Source: GCA-002708145 sp045562755 (GTDB taxonomy: Bacteria; Chloroflexota; Dehalococcoidia; Lucifugimonadales; Lucifugimonadaceae). Taken from it: a DNA stretch of 64,000 bases. Below the pieces are notes generated by a model. The model was not told the origin of the DNA, searched no databases, and was given only the letters and a program-made list of their open reading frames with translations. Shown piece after piece: positions 25,641-38,151 of this stretch; position 1 is the stretch's first letter; every line of letters begins with the position of its first letter. Location: NCBI GenBank assembly GCA_045562755.1, contig JBJKVF010000005.1:1-64000 (forward strand). Direction: 5' to 3'. The translations under genes were made by a program, and so were the position numbers.

Positions 25641-27851
25641 ATGATTAATAATTTTGAGATGGAGGTTGGTGGTAGGTCTCTAAGGTTTGAGCAAGGAAAA
25701 GTTGCCAAACAAGCTGCAGGAGCAGTGACTTTACAGTACGGAGACACAATGATTTTAGCAACAGTCGCGGCTTCAAAAGAGCCAAAAGATTTAGATTTTT
25801 TACCCCTTACAGTAGAAGTGTCAGAAAAAGCCTATGCGGCTGGGAAGCTTCCCGGGGGATTTTTTAAGAGAGAGGGAAGGCCAAGCTCGGAAGCAATTCT
25901 TGCAGCAAGGATGGTTGATAGACCTATTAGGCCACTTTTTGCTAAAACTATACATAATGAGATACAAATAATAATAAGTGTTCTGAGTTCAGATGGTGAA
26001 AATCCTTATCCAGCAATGGGGATTATAGGGGCTTCTACAGCTCTTGCTATTTCTGATTTACCATTTGATGATCCAATAGGAGCTTGTGTTATTGGGTTGA
26101 TAGACGGTGAGCTAATAGTTAACCCAACTTATGAAGAACTAAAAACTAGCCAATTGGAACTTATGGTTGCTGGAACCGGGGATTCAGTCATGATGGTAGA
26201 ATCTGCAGGAAATTTTGTTTCTGAAAGTGTTCTTCTTGATGCATTGCAATTAGCTCAAGAAGTAAACGGACAAATTGTTGATCAGATTATAGAAATCCAA
26301 AAAAAAGTTGGTGTGAAAAAGTGGGTTGCACCTGAAGTTTCAGAGGATGATAAATCTGCTTTTGAAGCTACAAAAAAACATATAGGACAAGATTTCTTGA
26401 ATACACTGAAAGATCCAGGAGATAAAAAAGAAAGACTTGATAGAATTTCTGAACTTATGAACAAAACTATTGAGGCACTTGGAGAAGAACATGAACCTTC
26501 AAAAATAAAAAATGCTCTCTATTCGCTTGAAACTGAGGCAGTTAGAAAAGCCATCCTAGAAGATGGACAAAGGCCCGATGGTAGAAAATTGGATGAAATA
26601 AGAAATTTAAATACAGAAATTGGATATCTGCCTAGAGTCCATGGCTCTTCAATTTTTACACGAGGAGAAACTCAAATTATGGGTGTCCTTACCTTAGCTT
26701 CTGCTGGTGAGCATCAAAGACTTGATAATTTTACTCCAGAAGATGAGAAATACTTTATTCATCACTACAACTTCCCACCTTACTCTGTAGGAGAGGCTGG
26801 CAGATTTGGATTTACTGGTAGAAGAGAAATTGGTCATGGTGCACTTGCTGAAAAAGCTTTGAAGCCAGTTGTACCTTCTCAAGAAGAATTCCCTTATACT
26901 ATTCGTTTAGTTTCTGAAGCCTTAGAATCTAATGGTTCTACTTCTATGGCGAGTGTTTGTGCTGGCTCTTTAGCAATGATGGATGGAGGAGTCCCTATAA
27001 AAGCTCCGGTTGCTGGTATCGCAATGGGATTAATTACTGATGAATCAGGAAATCATGCTATCTTAACAGATATACAGGGCGCTGAAGATCACTCAGGTGA
27101 CATGGACTTTAAGGTTGCTGGAACTCGTGAAGGTGTTACTGCATTACAGATGGATATCAAAGTAAAGGGTATTACCTTTGAAATTATGAACAAGGCGCTT
27201 GATCAGGCTAAAATAGCTAGATTGGCGATTTTGGATAACATGGAGGCGACGATCGCATCATCTAGAGATGATATAAGTGAATTTGCCCCTAGAATGATTA
27301 ATGTAAATGTTCCAAAAGATAAAATAGGTGCTGTTATTGGCTCTGGAGGATCTACTATCAGGAGTATTGTTGATGATTTTGGAGTTACTGTAGACGTTGA
27401 TGATGATGGAGTTGTTACTATAGGTTCTTCGGATAAAGAAGCTGCTGAAAATGCAAAAAAATTCATAGAAAACTTAGTTAAAGAAGTCGAAGTTGGAGAA
27501 ATCTATAAGGGTAAAGTTGTAAGGATTATGTCCTTTGGAGCTTTTGTTCAGATTCTTCCTGGAAAAGACGGTATGGTACATATTAGTGAACTAGCAAATG
27601 AAAGAGTTCCTGAGGTTGAATCTGTGGTTACTATTGGAGATGAAGTTGAAGTTAAAGTAATAAAAGTTGATAATCAAGGAAGAATAGACTTGTCCATGAA
27701 AGCTCTTCTACCTGGAGCAGATAATTCTGAAAATCATAATGATAAAGATAGCGAAAAAGAAAGACCAAAGAGAAGGAATAATAATTCTCAGAGAAGAAGA
27801 GTTTCTGGGGGTTTTGATCGAAGCAAAAAACCTAAGAGACCTTCGCGATAA
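25641..27851 (+). CDS. pnp: Polyribonucleotide nucleotidyltransferase (PNPase)
   Basis: This 3'-to-5' phosphorolytic exoribonuclease drives mRNA decay. It has 736 residues: two RNase PH cores (about 1-230 and 300-540, the second with GRREIGHGALAEKAL and TDIQGAEDHSGDMDFKVAG), a KH domain (KIGAVIGSGGSTIR), and an S1 domain (GEIYKGKVVRIMSFGAFV). The tail is Lys/Arg/Asn-rich. It is in the rpsO-pnp-dapB operon; dapB begins 2 bases after its stop. Confidence 0.96.
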   Translation: MINNFEMEVGGRSLRFEQGKVAKQAAGAVTLQYGDTMILATVAASKEPKDLDFLPLTVEVSEKAYAAGKLPGGFFKREGRPSSEAILAARMVDRPIRPLFAKTIHNEIQIIISVLSSDGENPYPAMGIIGASTALAISDLPFDDPIGACVIGLIDGELIVNPTYEELKTSQLELMVAGTGDSVMMVESAGNFVSESVLLDALQLAQEVNGQIVDQIIEIQKKVGVKKWVAPEVSEDDKSAFEATKKHIGQDFLNTLKDPGDKKERLDRISELMNKTIEALGEEHEPSKIKNALYSLETEAVRKAILEDGQRPDGRKLDEIRNLNTEIGYLPRVHGSSIFTRGETQIMGVLTLASAGEHQRLDNFTPEDEKYFIHHYNFPPYSVGEAGRFGFTGRREIGHGALAEKALKPVVPSQEEFPYTIRLVSEALESNGSTSMASVCAGSLAMMDGGVPIKAPVAGIAMGLITDESGNHAILTDIQGAEDHSGDMDFKVAGTREGVTALQMDIKVKGITFEIMNKALDQAKIARLAILDNMEATIASSRDDISEFAPRMINVNVPKDKIGAVIGSGGSTIRSIVDDFGVTVDVDDDGVVTIGSSDKEAAENAKKFIENLVKEVEVGEIYKGKVVRIMSFGAFVQILPGKDGMVHISELANERVPEVESVVTIGDEVEVKVIKVDNQGRIDLSMKALLPGADNSENHNDKDSEKERPKRRNNNSQRRRVSGGFDRSKKPKRPSR

Positions 27852-27853
27852 AA

Positions 27854-28660
27854 ATGAAAGTTAGTAAAGAAATTAAAATAGCCATAAATGGAATATTTGG
27901 CAAGATGGGTTCTACAGTTTTTTCTGCAGCTAATGATGAAGATCAAATCATAAACGTCGCAGGTATAGATCCCATTATAGACAATGTTGAAAATAAATTT
28001 TCTATCCCAGTATATAGAAGTTTTCCAAAAATGATTGAAGCTATAAAGCCAACTGTTTTGGTGGATTTTACAAATGGCAAAGTGGCTGCTAGTTCGATTG
28101 AAATGGCTTTGTCCGAAGGGATAAATGTTGTATCAGGATCAACAGGCCTTTCAAATAATGAGTATTCTCACTTAGATAAATTATCTATAGATAACAATGT
28201 TGGTTTCATCTCAGCACCAAATTTTGCTATAGGAGCTATCTTGTTGATGCACTTAGCAGGAGTAGCATCAAAATACTTTGAATATGCAGATTTAATAGAA
28301 AGTCATCATCAAATGAAAATAGATTCACCTTCGGGAACAGCTATTTCTATAGTTGAATCTATGATTCAAAATAAACCAGATGGCTTTAATAATAATAAAG
28401 CAGAAATTGAAGATTTTGTAGAAAATACCCGTGGTGGTGAGTACAATGGGATCAATATTCATAGTGCTAGACTGCCGGGCAGGGTAGCTAGACATGAAGT
28501 TGTTTTTGGTGCCCTTGGTCAAACTCTAACTATTGTTCATGATTCTATTAATCGTGATAGTTTTATGCCTGGAGTCATGCTTTGCATTAAAAAAGTTGAA
28601 GAGTATCGAGGAAAGGGTGTTATTTTGGGCCTTGATAAGGTACTGGGTCTAGAAAAATGA
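27854..28660 (+). CDS. dapB: 4-hydroxy-tetrahydrodipicolinate reductase
   Basis: This reduces the DapA product with NAD(P)H in the lysine/diaminopimelate pathway. It has 268 residues. The Rossmann start is INGIFGKMG (GxxGxMG), and the signature ESHHQMKIDSPSGTA carries the catalytic His and Lys. It overlaps asd by four bases (ATGA). Together with asd and dapA it forms a three-gene diaminopimelate block. Confidence 0.95.
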   Translation: MKVSKEIKIAINGIFGKMGSTVFSAANDEDQIINVAGIDPIIDNVENKFSIPVYRSFPKMIEAIKPTVLVDFTNGKVAASSIEMALSEGINVVSGSTGLSNNEYSHLDKLSIDNNVGFISAPNFAIGAILLMHLAGVASKYFEYADLIESHHQMKIDSPSGTAISIVESMIQNKPDGFNNNKAEIEDFVENTRGGEYNGINIHSARLPGRVARHEVVFGALGQTLTIVHDSINRDSFMPGVMLCIKKVEEYRGKGVILGLDKVLGLEK

Positions 28661-29697
28661 ATATAAATAATTTGAAAATTGCTATTATTGGTGCAACTGG
28701 AGTAGTTGGCTCTACAGCAATTCAAATACTTGAGGAAAGAGAACATCCTAAAGAAAATATATTTCCATTAGCATCAAAAAGATCTGAAGGAAAAAAAATA
28801 CAATATTTGGATAAAAATTTAATTATAAAAGAAATTAATCATAATTCATTTGATTCTATAGATGTAGCAATTTTTGCTGCAGGTGGTTCAGTTAGTGAAA
28901 AATTTGTAGATATAGCAATAAGTAAAGGTGTTTTTGTAATAGATAAAGGGTCTGTTTTTAGGAGGGATCCTAAAATTCCCTTGATTGTTCCAGAAGTAAA
29001 TGCCGAGGATATTTTATGGCATCCGGGAGTTGTATCTACCCCAAATTGTACAACGACCCCTCTAGTAATGATCATTGATGCGCTAAGGGGCATATCAAAT
29101 ATTACCGCTGCAAAGGTTTCAACATACCAAGCTGTTACAGGTACAGGACTTTTAGCTAAAAATGAATTATTTGAGCAATCCAAAAATTTTTTAGAAAATA
29201 AAAAAATTAAACCAGAAGTATATCCGCACCAAATAGCATTTAATGTTTTGCCACATATAGACGAATTTTTGGAAAATGGATATACAGGCGAAGAAGATAA
29301 AATGCTGTTTGAAACCAGAAAAATATTACATGATGAAAAAATAAATATATCAGCAACTTGTGTTAGAGTGCCTGTTTTCACCTCTCATAGCGAATCCATA
29401 TTATTCAAGTTTGAAAAAGAAGTTTCTTTAGAGGAAATTAATTCTGTTGTTTCAGATTATCCTGGTATGAGATTGTTTGATGATGTTAAAAATAATGTTT
29501 ATCCTATGCCAATTTTTGCTGCTGATACGGATGATGTTTTAGTAGGAAGAATAAGAAAAGATATTTTTGATGAGAATACAATTTCTTTGTATCTTTCTTG
29601 TGATAACCTAAGAAAAGGAGCAGCCTTAAATGGTATTCAAATAATGGATTATGCTAATAAAAATAATATATTAAAACCTGTCTCAGAGAGAGAATAG
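28657..29697 (+). CDS. asd: Aspartate-semialdehyde dehydrogenase
   Basis: This makes aspartate semialdehyde, the branch point to lysine, threonine and methionine. It has 346 residues. The NADP-binding GATGVVGSTAIQIL is at the N-terminus. The active-site Cys is in STPNCTT (other enzymes have NPNCST), and the substrate His/Arg region PVFTSHSE follows. It sits between dapB (4-base overlap) and dapA (11-base gap). Confidence 0.94.
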   Translation: MNINNLKIAIIGATGVVGSTAIQILEEREHPKENIFPLASKRSEGKKIQYLDKNLIIKEINHNSFDSIDVAIFAAGGSVSEKFVDIAISKGVFVIDKGSVFRRDPKIPLIVPEVNAEDILWHPGVVSTPNCTTTPLVMIIDALRGISNITAAKVSTYQAVTGTGLLAKNELFEQSKNFLENKKIKPEVYPHQIAFNVLPHIDEFLENGYTGEEDKMLFETRKILHDEKINISATCVRVPVFTSHSESILFKFEKEVSLEEINSVVSDYPGMRLFDDVKNNVYPMPIFAADTDDVLVGRIRKDIFDENTISLYLSCDNLRKGAALNGIQIMDYANKNNILKPVSERE

Positions 29698-29708
29698 TAG
29701 AGGAAAAA

Positions 29709-30602
29709 ATGAGTAAATTTGGAAGGCTATTAACCGCTATGGTTACTCCATTTTTTGAAAACGGAAATGTTGATTATAAAACCGCAAGAATTTTAGCTAA
29801 AAAAATTATTAAATCTGGATCAGACGGTCTAGTTATTGGGGGTACAACTGGCGAAGCTCCTTCAATGACAGATGATGAAAAAATTAAACTTTTTCAAGAA
29901 ATAAAAGATGAAATTGGAGACTCTGGAGATCTTATAGCCGGGACAACAGATAATAATACCAATGCATCTATTAATCTTTCAAAGAGAGCAGAATCTGCTG
30001 GAGTTGATGGAATTTTACTTACTGTACCTGCTTACAACAAACCTACTATGGGAGGATTGATATCTCATTTTCAAGCGATAACAGACAATATTTCAATTCC
30101 TGGAATACTATATAATGTTCCATCAAGAACCTCACTAAATATGGATGTAGAAACTACTTTAAAATTGGCAAGTTTTGAAAATATTATAGGTACCAAAGAA
30201 GCTTCAAGTGATCTTGATCAAATTTCTAATATAATAAAAGATTCTCCTAGTGACTTTTGTGTTTGGAGTGGTAATGATAATGAAACATTTTCAATCATGT
30301 CTACAGGTGGCTATGGCGTAGTGAGTGTAGCAGGAAATATAATAAGTAATCAGATAAAAAATATGATTTCTAATATTATTGATGGTAACTATAAAAAAGC
30401 CTCCATTCAACATCTTGATATGTTACCAATATTCAATGCTTTATTCATCATAACCAATCCTATACCAGTTAGATATGCTGTAAATCGATCAGGCTTTAAT
30501 ATCGGTAATGGTAGGCTCCCAATGATTCCAACCGACGCAGAGTTAAGGAATTTTTCTAAAATCTTTGATCCTATCATGGATCAATATTCTATTGACTTAT
30601 AA
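29709..30602 (+). CDS. dapA: 4-hydroxy-tetrahydrodipicolinate synthase
   Basis: This condenses pyruvate and aspartate semialdehyde. It has 297 residues, a TIM barrel of the N-acetylneuraminate lyase family. VIGGTTGEAPSM carries the substrate-binding Thr pair, YNVPSRTSLN the catalytic Tyr, and IIGTKEASSDL the Schiff-base Lys. The ribosome site AGAGGAAAAA precedes ATG 29709. It completes the dapB-asd-dapA group. Confidence 0.95.
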   Translation: MSKFGRLLTAMVTPFFENGNVDYKTARILAKKIIKSGSDGLVIGGTTGEAPSMTDDEKIKLFQEIKDEIGDSGDLIAGTTDNNTNASINLSKRAESAGVDGILLTVPAYNKPTMGGLISHFQAITDNISIPGILYNVPSRTSLNMDVETTLKLASFENIIGTKEASSDLDQISNIIKDSPSDFCVWSGNDNETFSIMSTGGYGVVSVAGNIISNQIKNMISNIIDGNYKKASIQHLDMLPIFNALFIITNPIPVRYAVNRSGFNIGNGRLPMIPTDAELRNFSKIFDPIMDQYSIDL

Positions 30603-30616
30603 TAGTAAAACATATT

Positions 30617-31585
30617 TTGACAAACAAAATGAAAAAGGTAGTTGTAATTGGTGGAGGTAGTGGATCTTCCGTAGCATTGATGGGTCTCAAAAATTATGAT
30701 CTTGATATTACAGCTATCGTTACTATGTTTGATAGTGGAGGTAGTACAGGTATATTGCGAGATGAATTTGGATACCCATCATTTGGAGACATACGTCAGT
30801 GCTTATTAGCATTATCCAGTGATAAAAATGAAAAAATTTCCGCCTTAAAAAAAGTACTAGATTTTAGATTTGATTCTGACTCTTCTCTAAAGGGGCATAG
30901 CGTTGGTAATTTAATTATGGCTGCATTAACAACAGAAAATGGTAATATCCAAGCAGCTATAGATAAAATTTCAGATATTTTATTGGTAGATGGAAAAGTT
31001 ACCCCGGTAACCTTAGATGATGCAAATTTATGTGCAAAATTGTTGAATGGAGAAATTATTTATTCAGAGTCATCTATAGATCTTCGTCAAAGTAATTTAC
31101 CTGGAATTGATGAGCTGTTTCTTGATAAAAATGTCGTAGCTAATCCAGATGCGACTGAAAGTATAAAAAATGCAGACGCAATACTCTTAGGACCAGGAGA
31201 TTTATATACCAGTATAATTCCAAATCTTTTAATTGACGACATATCAATCGCATTAAGAGATTGTTCTGCTCCAATAATATTTGCATGTAATTTAATGACT
31301 AAATATGGTGAAACATATGAATATCCATCATCAAAATTTTCATCTGAAGTTGTAAGATATCTCAGAGGTAGAAAAATAGACTATTTTTTGGTAAATTCAA
31401 AAGAATTTCCACAATTAATAATAGACAACTATAAATTAGAAAAAGCCAAACCTGTAATATATGACCGCAATGAAATATTACAATATTGTAATAACATTAT
31501 TCATGATGATTTTGCATTTATTGAGGCTAAGAAAGTTAGGCATGATTCAGAAAAGTTATCTGCTTTTGTGATTTCTAAGTTATAA
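30617..31585 (+). CDS. YvcK/CofD-like gluconeogenesis factor family protein
   Basis: The protein has 322 residues with the CofD-like fold: VVIGGGSGSSVALMGL, then FDSGGSTGILRDEFG and SFGDIRQCLLALS, and later LGPGDLYTSIIPNLL. This is the YvcK subgroup, which in Firmicutes is needed for growth on gluconeogenic carbon and for cell shape, and binds UDP-GlcNAc. CofD of F420 synthesis is related, but no F420 genes are seen here. Its end overlaps the end of purA by 11 bases in convergent orientation. Confidence 0.83.
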   Translation: MTNKMKKVVVIGGGSGSSVALMGLKNYDLDITAIVTMFDSGGSTGILRDEFGYPSFGDIRQCLLALSSDKNEKISALKKVLDFRFDSDSSLKGHSVGNLIMAALTTENGNIQAAIDKISDILLVDGKVTPVTLDDANLCAKLLNGEIIYSESSIDLRQSNLPGIDELFLDKNVVANPDATESIKNADAILLGPGDLYTSIIPNLLIDDISIALRDCSAPIIFACNLMTKYGETYEYPSSKFSSEVVRYLRGRKIDYFLVNSKEFPQLIIDNYKLEKAKPVIYDRNEILQYCNNIIHDDFAFIEAKKVRHDSEKLSAFVISKL

Positions 31586-32852
31586 ATTCCTTGATATGCA
31601 AAGTTTCATTCCGGCCAGGACCAGTTGATACAATTTTTGCTTGAACTTCAACTATCTCTTGAATCATATTAATATATTTTTGAGCATTATAATTAAGTTT
31701 AGAAAAATCAGTTACTGATCTAGTTGATTCAGTCCAACCTTCTAGTGTTGTATATATAGGTTTAACCCTCTTTAGATCTTCAAGATTACTAGGGAATTCA
31801 GAAGTTCTTTCTCCGTCTATTTCATACTCGGTACATATATTAATTTTTTCCCAGTTATCTAAAGTGTCTAATCTTGTTAAAATTAGTGCATCAAATCCAT
31901 TTATTTTTGCGGTATATTTTCCTGCTACCCCGTCAAACCAACCAATTCTCCTTGCTCTACCAGTAGTTACTCCAAATTCTCCTGCTTTATTTCTAATTTC
32001 ATCACCAAGTTTACCTAATATTTCTGTAGGAAAAGGACCTTCTCCAACTCTTGTGCAATATGCTTTGTAGATACCCGCTATACCTTCATAATTTTTTGGA
32101 ATAAGTCCTAAACCTGTTAGTGTTCCACCTATAGTAGAATTAGAACTTGTAACATAAGGATATGTTCCGTGATCAAGATCTAGTAAAGAGCCTTGAGCAC
32201 CTTCAACTATAATATTTTTTTCATTTTTTATTGATTCTATTATTATTTTTTCGATTGGTTTAATATAATCTTCAAGTTTATTTTTCCACAAGTATATGCT
32301 TTCCATAACTTCATCAAAACTTAATTGCATACTATTATAAATTTTAGTAATGATTTGATTTTTACTTTCAAGAATAATTTTGATTTTTTCAGATAATATT
32401 TCTATATTTTTGAGCTCGCCGATTCTTATACCATTCCTTGAAACTTTGTCTACATATGTAGGACCAATACCTCTACCAGTAGTACCAATTGAATTTTCAC
32501 CTCTATCTTTTTCTTCCAATTTATCCAAAATGATATGGTACGGCATAATGAGATGTGATTTATCACTAACTATTAAACGATTGGGATTTAATTTATTTTC
32601 TTCGATTTCTTTAATCAAAACATTCGGATCAATTACTACGCCGTTCCCGATTATATTTGTCGTATGTGGCCACACAATACCTGATGGAACCAAATGAAGT
32701 TTGAATGTACCATGTTCATTGATAACAGTATGCCCAGCATTATTTCCACCTGAATATCTGGCAACTATGTCTGCCTTTTCGCATAAAAAATCAATTATTT
32801 TACCTTTCCCTTCATCTCCCCACTGTCCCCCAATTACAGCAAAAGCAGGCAT
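31575..32852 (-). CDS. purA: Adenylosuccinate synthetase
   Basis: This is the first committed step from IMP to AMP, using GTP and aspartate. It has 425 residues. AVIGGQWGDEGKGKIIDFL is the N-terminal GTP/IMP site, GTTGRGIGPTYVDK and EGAQGSLLDLDHGTYPYVTS are further signatures, and TTGRARRIGWFD follows. The ATG at 32852 has a GGAG ribosome site. It runs divergently from the rRNA genes. Confidence 0.95.
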   Translation of the reverse strand: MPAFAVIGGQWGDEGKGKIIDFLCEKADIVARYSGGNNAGHTVINEHGTFKLHLVPSGIVWPHTTNIIGNGVVIDPNVLIKEIEENKLNPNRLIVSDKSHLIMPYHIILDKLEEKDRGENSIGTTGRGIGPTYVDKVSRNGIRIGELKNIEILSEKIKIILESKNQIITKIYNSMQLSFDEVMESIYLWKNKLEDYIKPIEKIIIESIKNEKNIIVEGAQGSLLDLDHGTYPYVTSSNSTIGGTLTGLGLIPKNYEGIAGIYKAYCTRVGEGPFPTEILGKLGDEIRNKAGEFGVTTGRARRIGWFDGVAGKYTAKINGFDALILTRLDTLDNWEKINICTEYEIDGERTSEFPSNLEDLKRVKPIYTTLEGWTESTRSVTDFSKLNYNAQKYINMIQEIVEVQAKIVSTGPGRNETLHIKEFIT

Positions 32853-33178
32853 AATAACTCCTAAATATTAATCTTTTTTGTTCGACATGTACATTTTAAC
32901 CTATTATTTTTTTGAATCGAATAATTTTTAAGTCATTTAAACACGATAATTAATTTTAATTACGCCATAATAGATTATTTTTTTAGACAATTAATTTTTA
33001 GTATATAAATAATATGTGTTATCTATTGACTAGTACAATCAATGGGATATAGAATAGTATTTCGTCTTAAAATTTAACTAAGACTGATCCCATTATTTTT
33101 AGTAATGATGAGATGTGTACTTTTAAAACTGAATAGTAGATTTTGCATTCTCCGAGACCAAGTAAATGATTCCTTAAT
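32853..33178. other. Divergent promoter region of purA and the 23S-5S unit
   Basis: This 326-base gap lies between purA (minus) and 23S rRNA (plus). It contains a strong promoter (33026-33053) for the rRNA, a GTACTTTTAAAACTG segment near 33116 that resembles pre-23S leader sequence with a boxA-like context, and the 5' arm of a long processing stem (33135-33187). No 16S sequence or tRNA is present in it. Confidence 0.7.
33026..33053 (+). promoter_or_regulatory. Sigma-70 type promoter of the 23S-tRNA-fMet-5S unit
   Basis: TTGACT at 33026-33031, 16 bases, then TATAGA at 33048-33053. This is close to the consensus, and it lies 125 bases upstream of mature 23S with no gene in between. Confidence 0.65.

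Positions 33179-33187
<9 letters not shown>
33135..33187 (+). repeat. 5' arm of a long 23S processing stem
   Basis: This stretch (starting AGTAGATTTTGCATTCTCCG) is an almost perfect reverse complement of 36129-36191 at the other end of the 23S gene, including CATTCTCCGAGA against TCTCGGAGAATG. Folding would bring both 23S ends together in a stem of about 50 base pairs, the type that RNase III cuts. The pairing is broken by small bulges. Confidence 0.8.
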
Positions 33188-36128
<2,941 letters not shown>

Positions 36129-36138
<10 letters not shown>

Positions 36139-36191
36139 TTAAGGAATCTTTATTTGGTTCTCGGAGAATGCAAAATCACTTATCTACTGTT
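36129..36191 (+). repeat. 3' arm of the 23S processing stem
   Basis: Reverse complement of 33135-33187, containing TCTCGGAGAATGCAAAATC followed by TCTACTGT. It ends just before the initiator tRNA, so cutting the stem would release both the 23S and the downstream tRNA precursor. Confidence 0.8.
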
Positions 36192-36209
36192 CTTTTATAA
36201 TCTCGATGT

Positions 36210-36284
<75 letters not shown>

Positions 36285-36340
36285 ATTATTTGCAGCATTA
36301 GTAACTTGTTTAAATTTCGTTTATCCACTATAATTATTTG

Positions 36341-36453
36341 TGGTGGTTAGAGCGTAATGGACCCACCCGTTCCCATTCCGAACACGGAAGTGAAACTTTA
36401 TAGCGCCAACGATACTGCATCTGCGAGGATGTGGGAAAATAAGTCACTGCCAA
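36341..36453 (+). rRNA. 5S ribosomal RNA
   Basis: About 113 bases. The ends TGGTGGT and ACTGCCA pair as helix I. The conserved loop CCCGTTCCCATTCCGAACACGG is at 36368-36389, and the GGATGTGGGAAAATAAGTC arm follows. Ends are inferred from the terminal helix, plus or minus a few bases. Confidence 0.95.
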
Positions 36454-36458
36454 TTTTT

Positions 36459-36484
36459 AAAACCCACTAATGTGGGTTTTTTAT
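36459..36484 (+). terminator. Rho-independent terminator of the rRNA unit
   Basis: AAAACCCAC, loop TAAT, GTGGGTTTT, then more T. It starts six bases after the 5S end. The A-rich left arm means it could also act on the convergent small gene at 36492. Confidence 0.88.
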
Positions 36485-36491
36485 TTTAATT

Positions 36492-36764
36492 CTATTTTTT
36501 TTCAATCTTTATTTTCTTAGACTTTTTTTTTGTTTTTGGCTTTTCATCAATATCTTCTTCAGACCAAATTTTTTCTAATTCACCAAAAAATGATATTAAA
36601 GCACTCTTCGTTTGTGATAATTTATCTTTTTTAGCGTAATTCTTAAATTTATCTTTTGAATGATTTATAAAATTTGAAAATTCCAAATTTTCATTTTCAT
36701 GAATTTTTTTTTCAATTTTTTCAATTTTTTTTTCTAAAATTTTTAAAGTATCTGACAGTTTCAT
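36492..36764 (-). CDS. Small charged coiled-coil protein next to ArsA-like ATPase
   Basis: The protein has 90 residues, very rich in Lys and Glu, predicted as a long helix or coiled coil (LKILEKKIEKIEKKIHENE at the start) and ending in a basic KKKSKKIKIEKK. It has no known family that I can name. Its ATG overlaps the TGA stop of the ATPase gene by four bases (36761-36764), so translation is coupled and the two products probably act together. Confidence 0.65.
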   Translation of the reverse strand: MKLSDTLKILEKKIEKIEKKIHENENLEFSNFINHSKDKFKNYAKKDKLSQTKSALISFFGELEKIWSEEDIDEKPKTKKKSKKIKIEKK

Positions 36765-37951
36765 TTTTTTTCTCCAAATATGATTGTAAGTTTTTTATCT
36801 TTTAGAATTGCCTTTTCGATTTCTTTTCTTTTTAATTGTTCAGGCAATAAGAAAATTTTTCTAAATCCACTCATTGTAAAAATTATATTTTCTTCAGTTC
36901 TATTGATTTCAAAATCCTCCTCAGCTGTCTTTGAAATATTGATTTCCAGAATAAATTTATTATCTGAATCTTTTATTTTTTTTATTTTAAAAGATGTTTG
37001 ATTATAGAAAATTTGTGAAGGGTCTTCCTTGCCAAAAATGTTCATACCTAATTCACGTAAATTTTCTTTACCAATTTCTGATTTGAAATAGTTTGAAAAT
37101 TTTATCGGTAAGGGATCAAAAGAATCTTTAATTCTGATAATATTCTTTTCTTGTTGCTCTGCTCTCTCAGAGAAATATCCCTCAAGTGCCTTTTTAGGAA
37201 GAATTCTATTGCATATAATCAAGTCACATAAATATCCAAAAATTCCAATCAATGAGTATGATCTTTGTGTTTCATCTATAACCATTTTTTCTGGGTTTGT
37301 AACAATTCTTAGGGAAGTAATTTCATGGTCTGAAATTAATTCTTGAACTTCACTTACTTTTTCAAATATATCCTCAGCTGAATCAAAAACATCATCTTTT
37401 GGTAAGGGAACTTCAGATAATAATTTTGATATTGGTCTTGCGATTTTGTTTATTCTTTTACTCCATGGGAAAATTTTTTCCATCCACCAATTTCCAGCCT
37501 CTGGCAAAGATAGTAGCTTAAATGTATCGCCTGTAGGAGCACAATCAACAATAATCAAATCATATTTACCTGATTTATGATGTTCAAGTATTTCTAATAA
37601 AACCGTGAGTTCCTGCATACCAGGAAAGGCTAATAGCTCATCTGCTATAATGTCGTCTATTCCTTGCCACTTAAGTACGCTTCTTGCCCATTCTTGAGTT
37701 TTCGTCCAATATTTTTCTATGCCCAGGTAAACGTCACATTCTTGCACCCATAAATTAGGCTCTATTTGTTTAGGTTTGTTTGATATTTGTTCTTCAAATG
37801 CATCTCCCAGACTATTAGCGGAATCAGCACTTATAACTAAAGTATTTTTTCCATGAGCAGAAGATAGTAAGCCTGTTGCAGCAGAAATTGATGTTTTACC
37901 TACTCCACCCTTACCTGTATATATTATGAGTCTAGTTTGTTTATTTTTCAT
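36761..37951 (-). CDS. ArsA/Get3-like ATPase
   Basis: The protein has 396 residues. The deviant Walker A is GKGGVGKT (residues 13-20) and the signature DCAPTGDTFKLLSLPE (switch II) is that of the ArsA/Get3 family. SADSANSLGDAFE is the usual switch I region. There are few cysteines and no clear arsenite-site triad, so arsenical pumping is doubtful; a Get3-like role in targeting or assembly is as likely. The C-terminal 90 residues form a small domain ending in a Lys-rich tail. It is coupled to the small gene downstream. Confidence 0.82.
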   Translation of the reverse strand: MKNKQTRLIIYTGKGGVGKTSISAATGLLSSAHGKNTLVISADSANSLGDAFEEQISNKPKQIEPNLWVQECDVYLGIEKYWTKTQEWARSVLKWQGIDDIIADELLAFPGMQELTVLLEILEHHKSGKYDLIIVDCAPTGDTFKLLSLPEAGNWWMEKIFPWSKRINKIARPISKLLSEVPLPKDDVFDSAEDIFEKVSEVQELISDHEITSLRIVTNPEKMVIDETQRSYSLIGIFGYLCDLIICNRILPKKALEGYFSERAEQQEKNIIRIKDSFDPLPIKFSNYFKSEIGKENLRELGMNIFGKEDPSQIFYNQTSFKIKKIKDSDNKFILEINISKTAEEDFEINRTEENIIFTMSGFRKIFLLPEQLKRKEIEKAILKDKKLTIIFGEKK

Positions 37952-38151
37952 TATTAGGTCTTTTTTTCTGTCTACAATTATCAGAAAGCCTATTACTTTA
38001 ATTTGTATTATTACTATTATAATTGTAATTTTCTTCAGAAACTATAGCTTTCTAAAAATAAAAAAAACACTCTAAATAAAGAATACCTTAACTCTTACTC
38101 ATATTATCTATTAGTCCTGTTTATCTAGGTATAGGTCTATCTATTTGTTGT

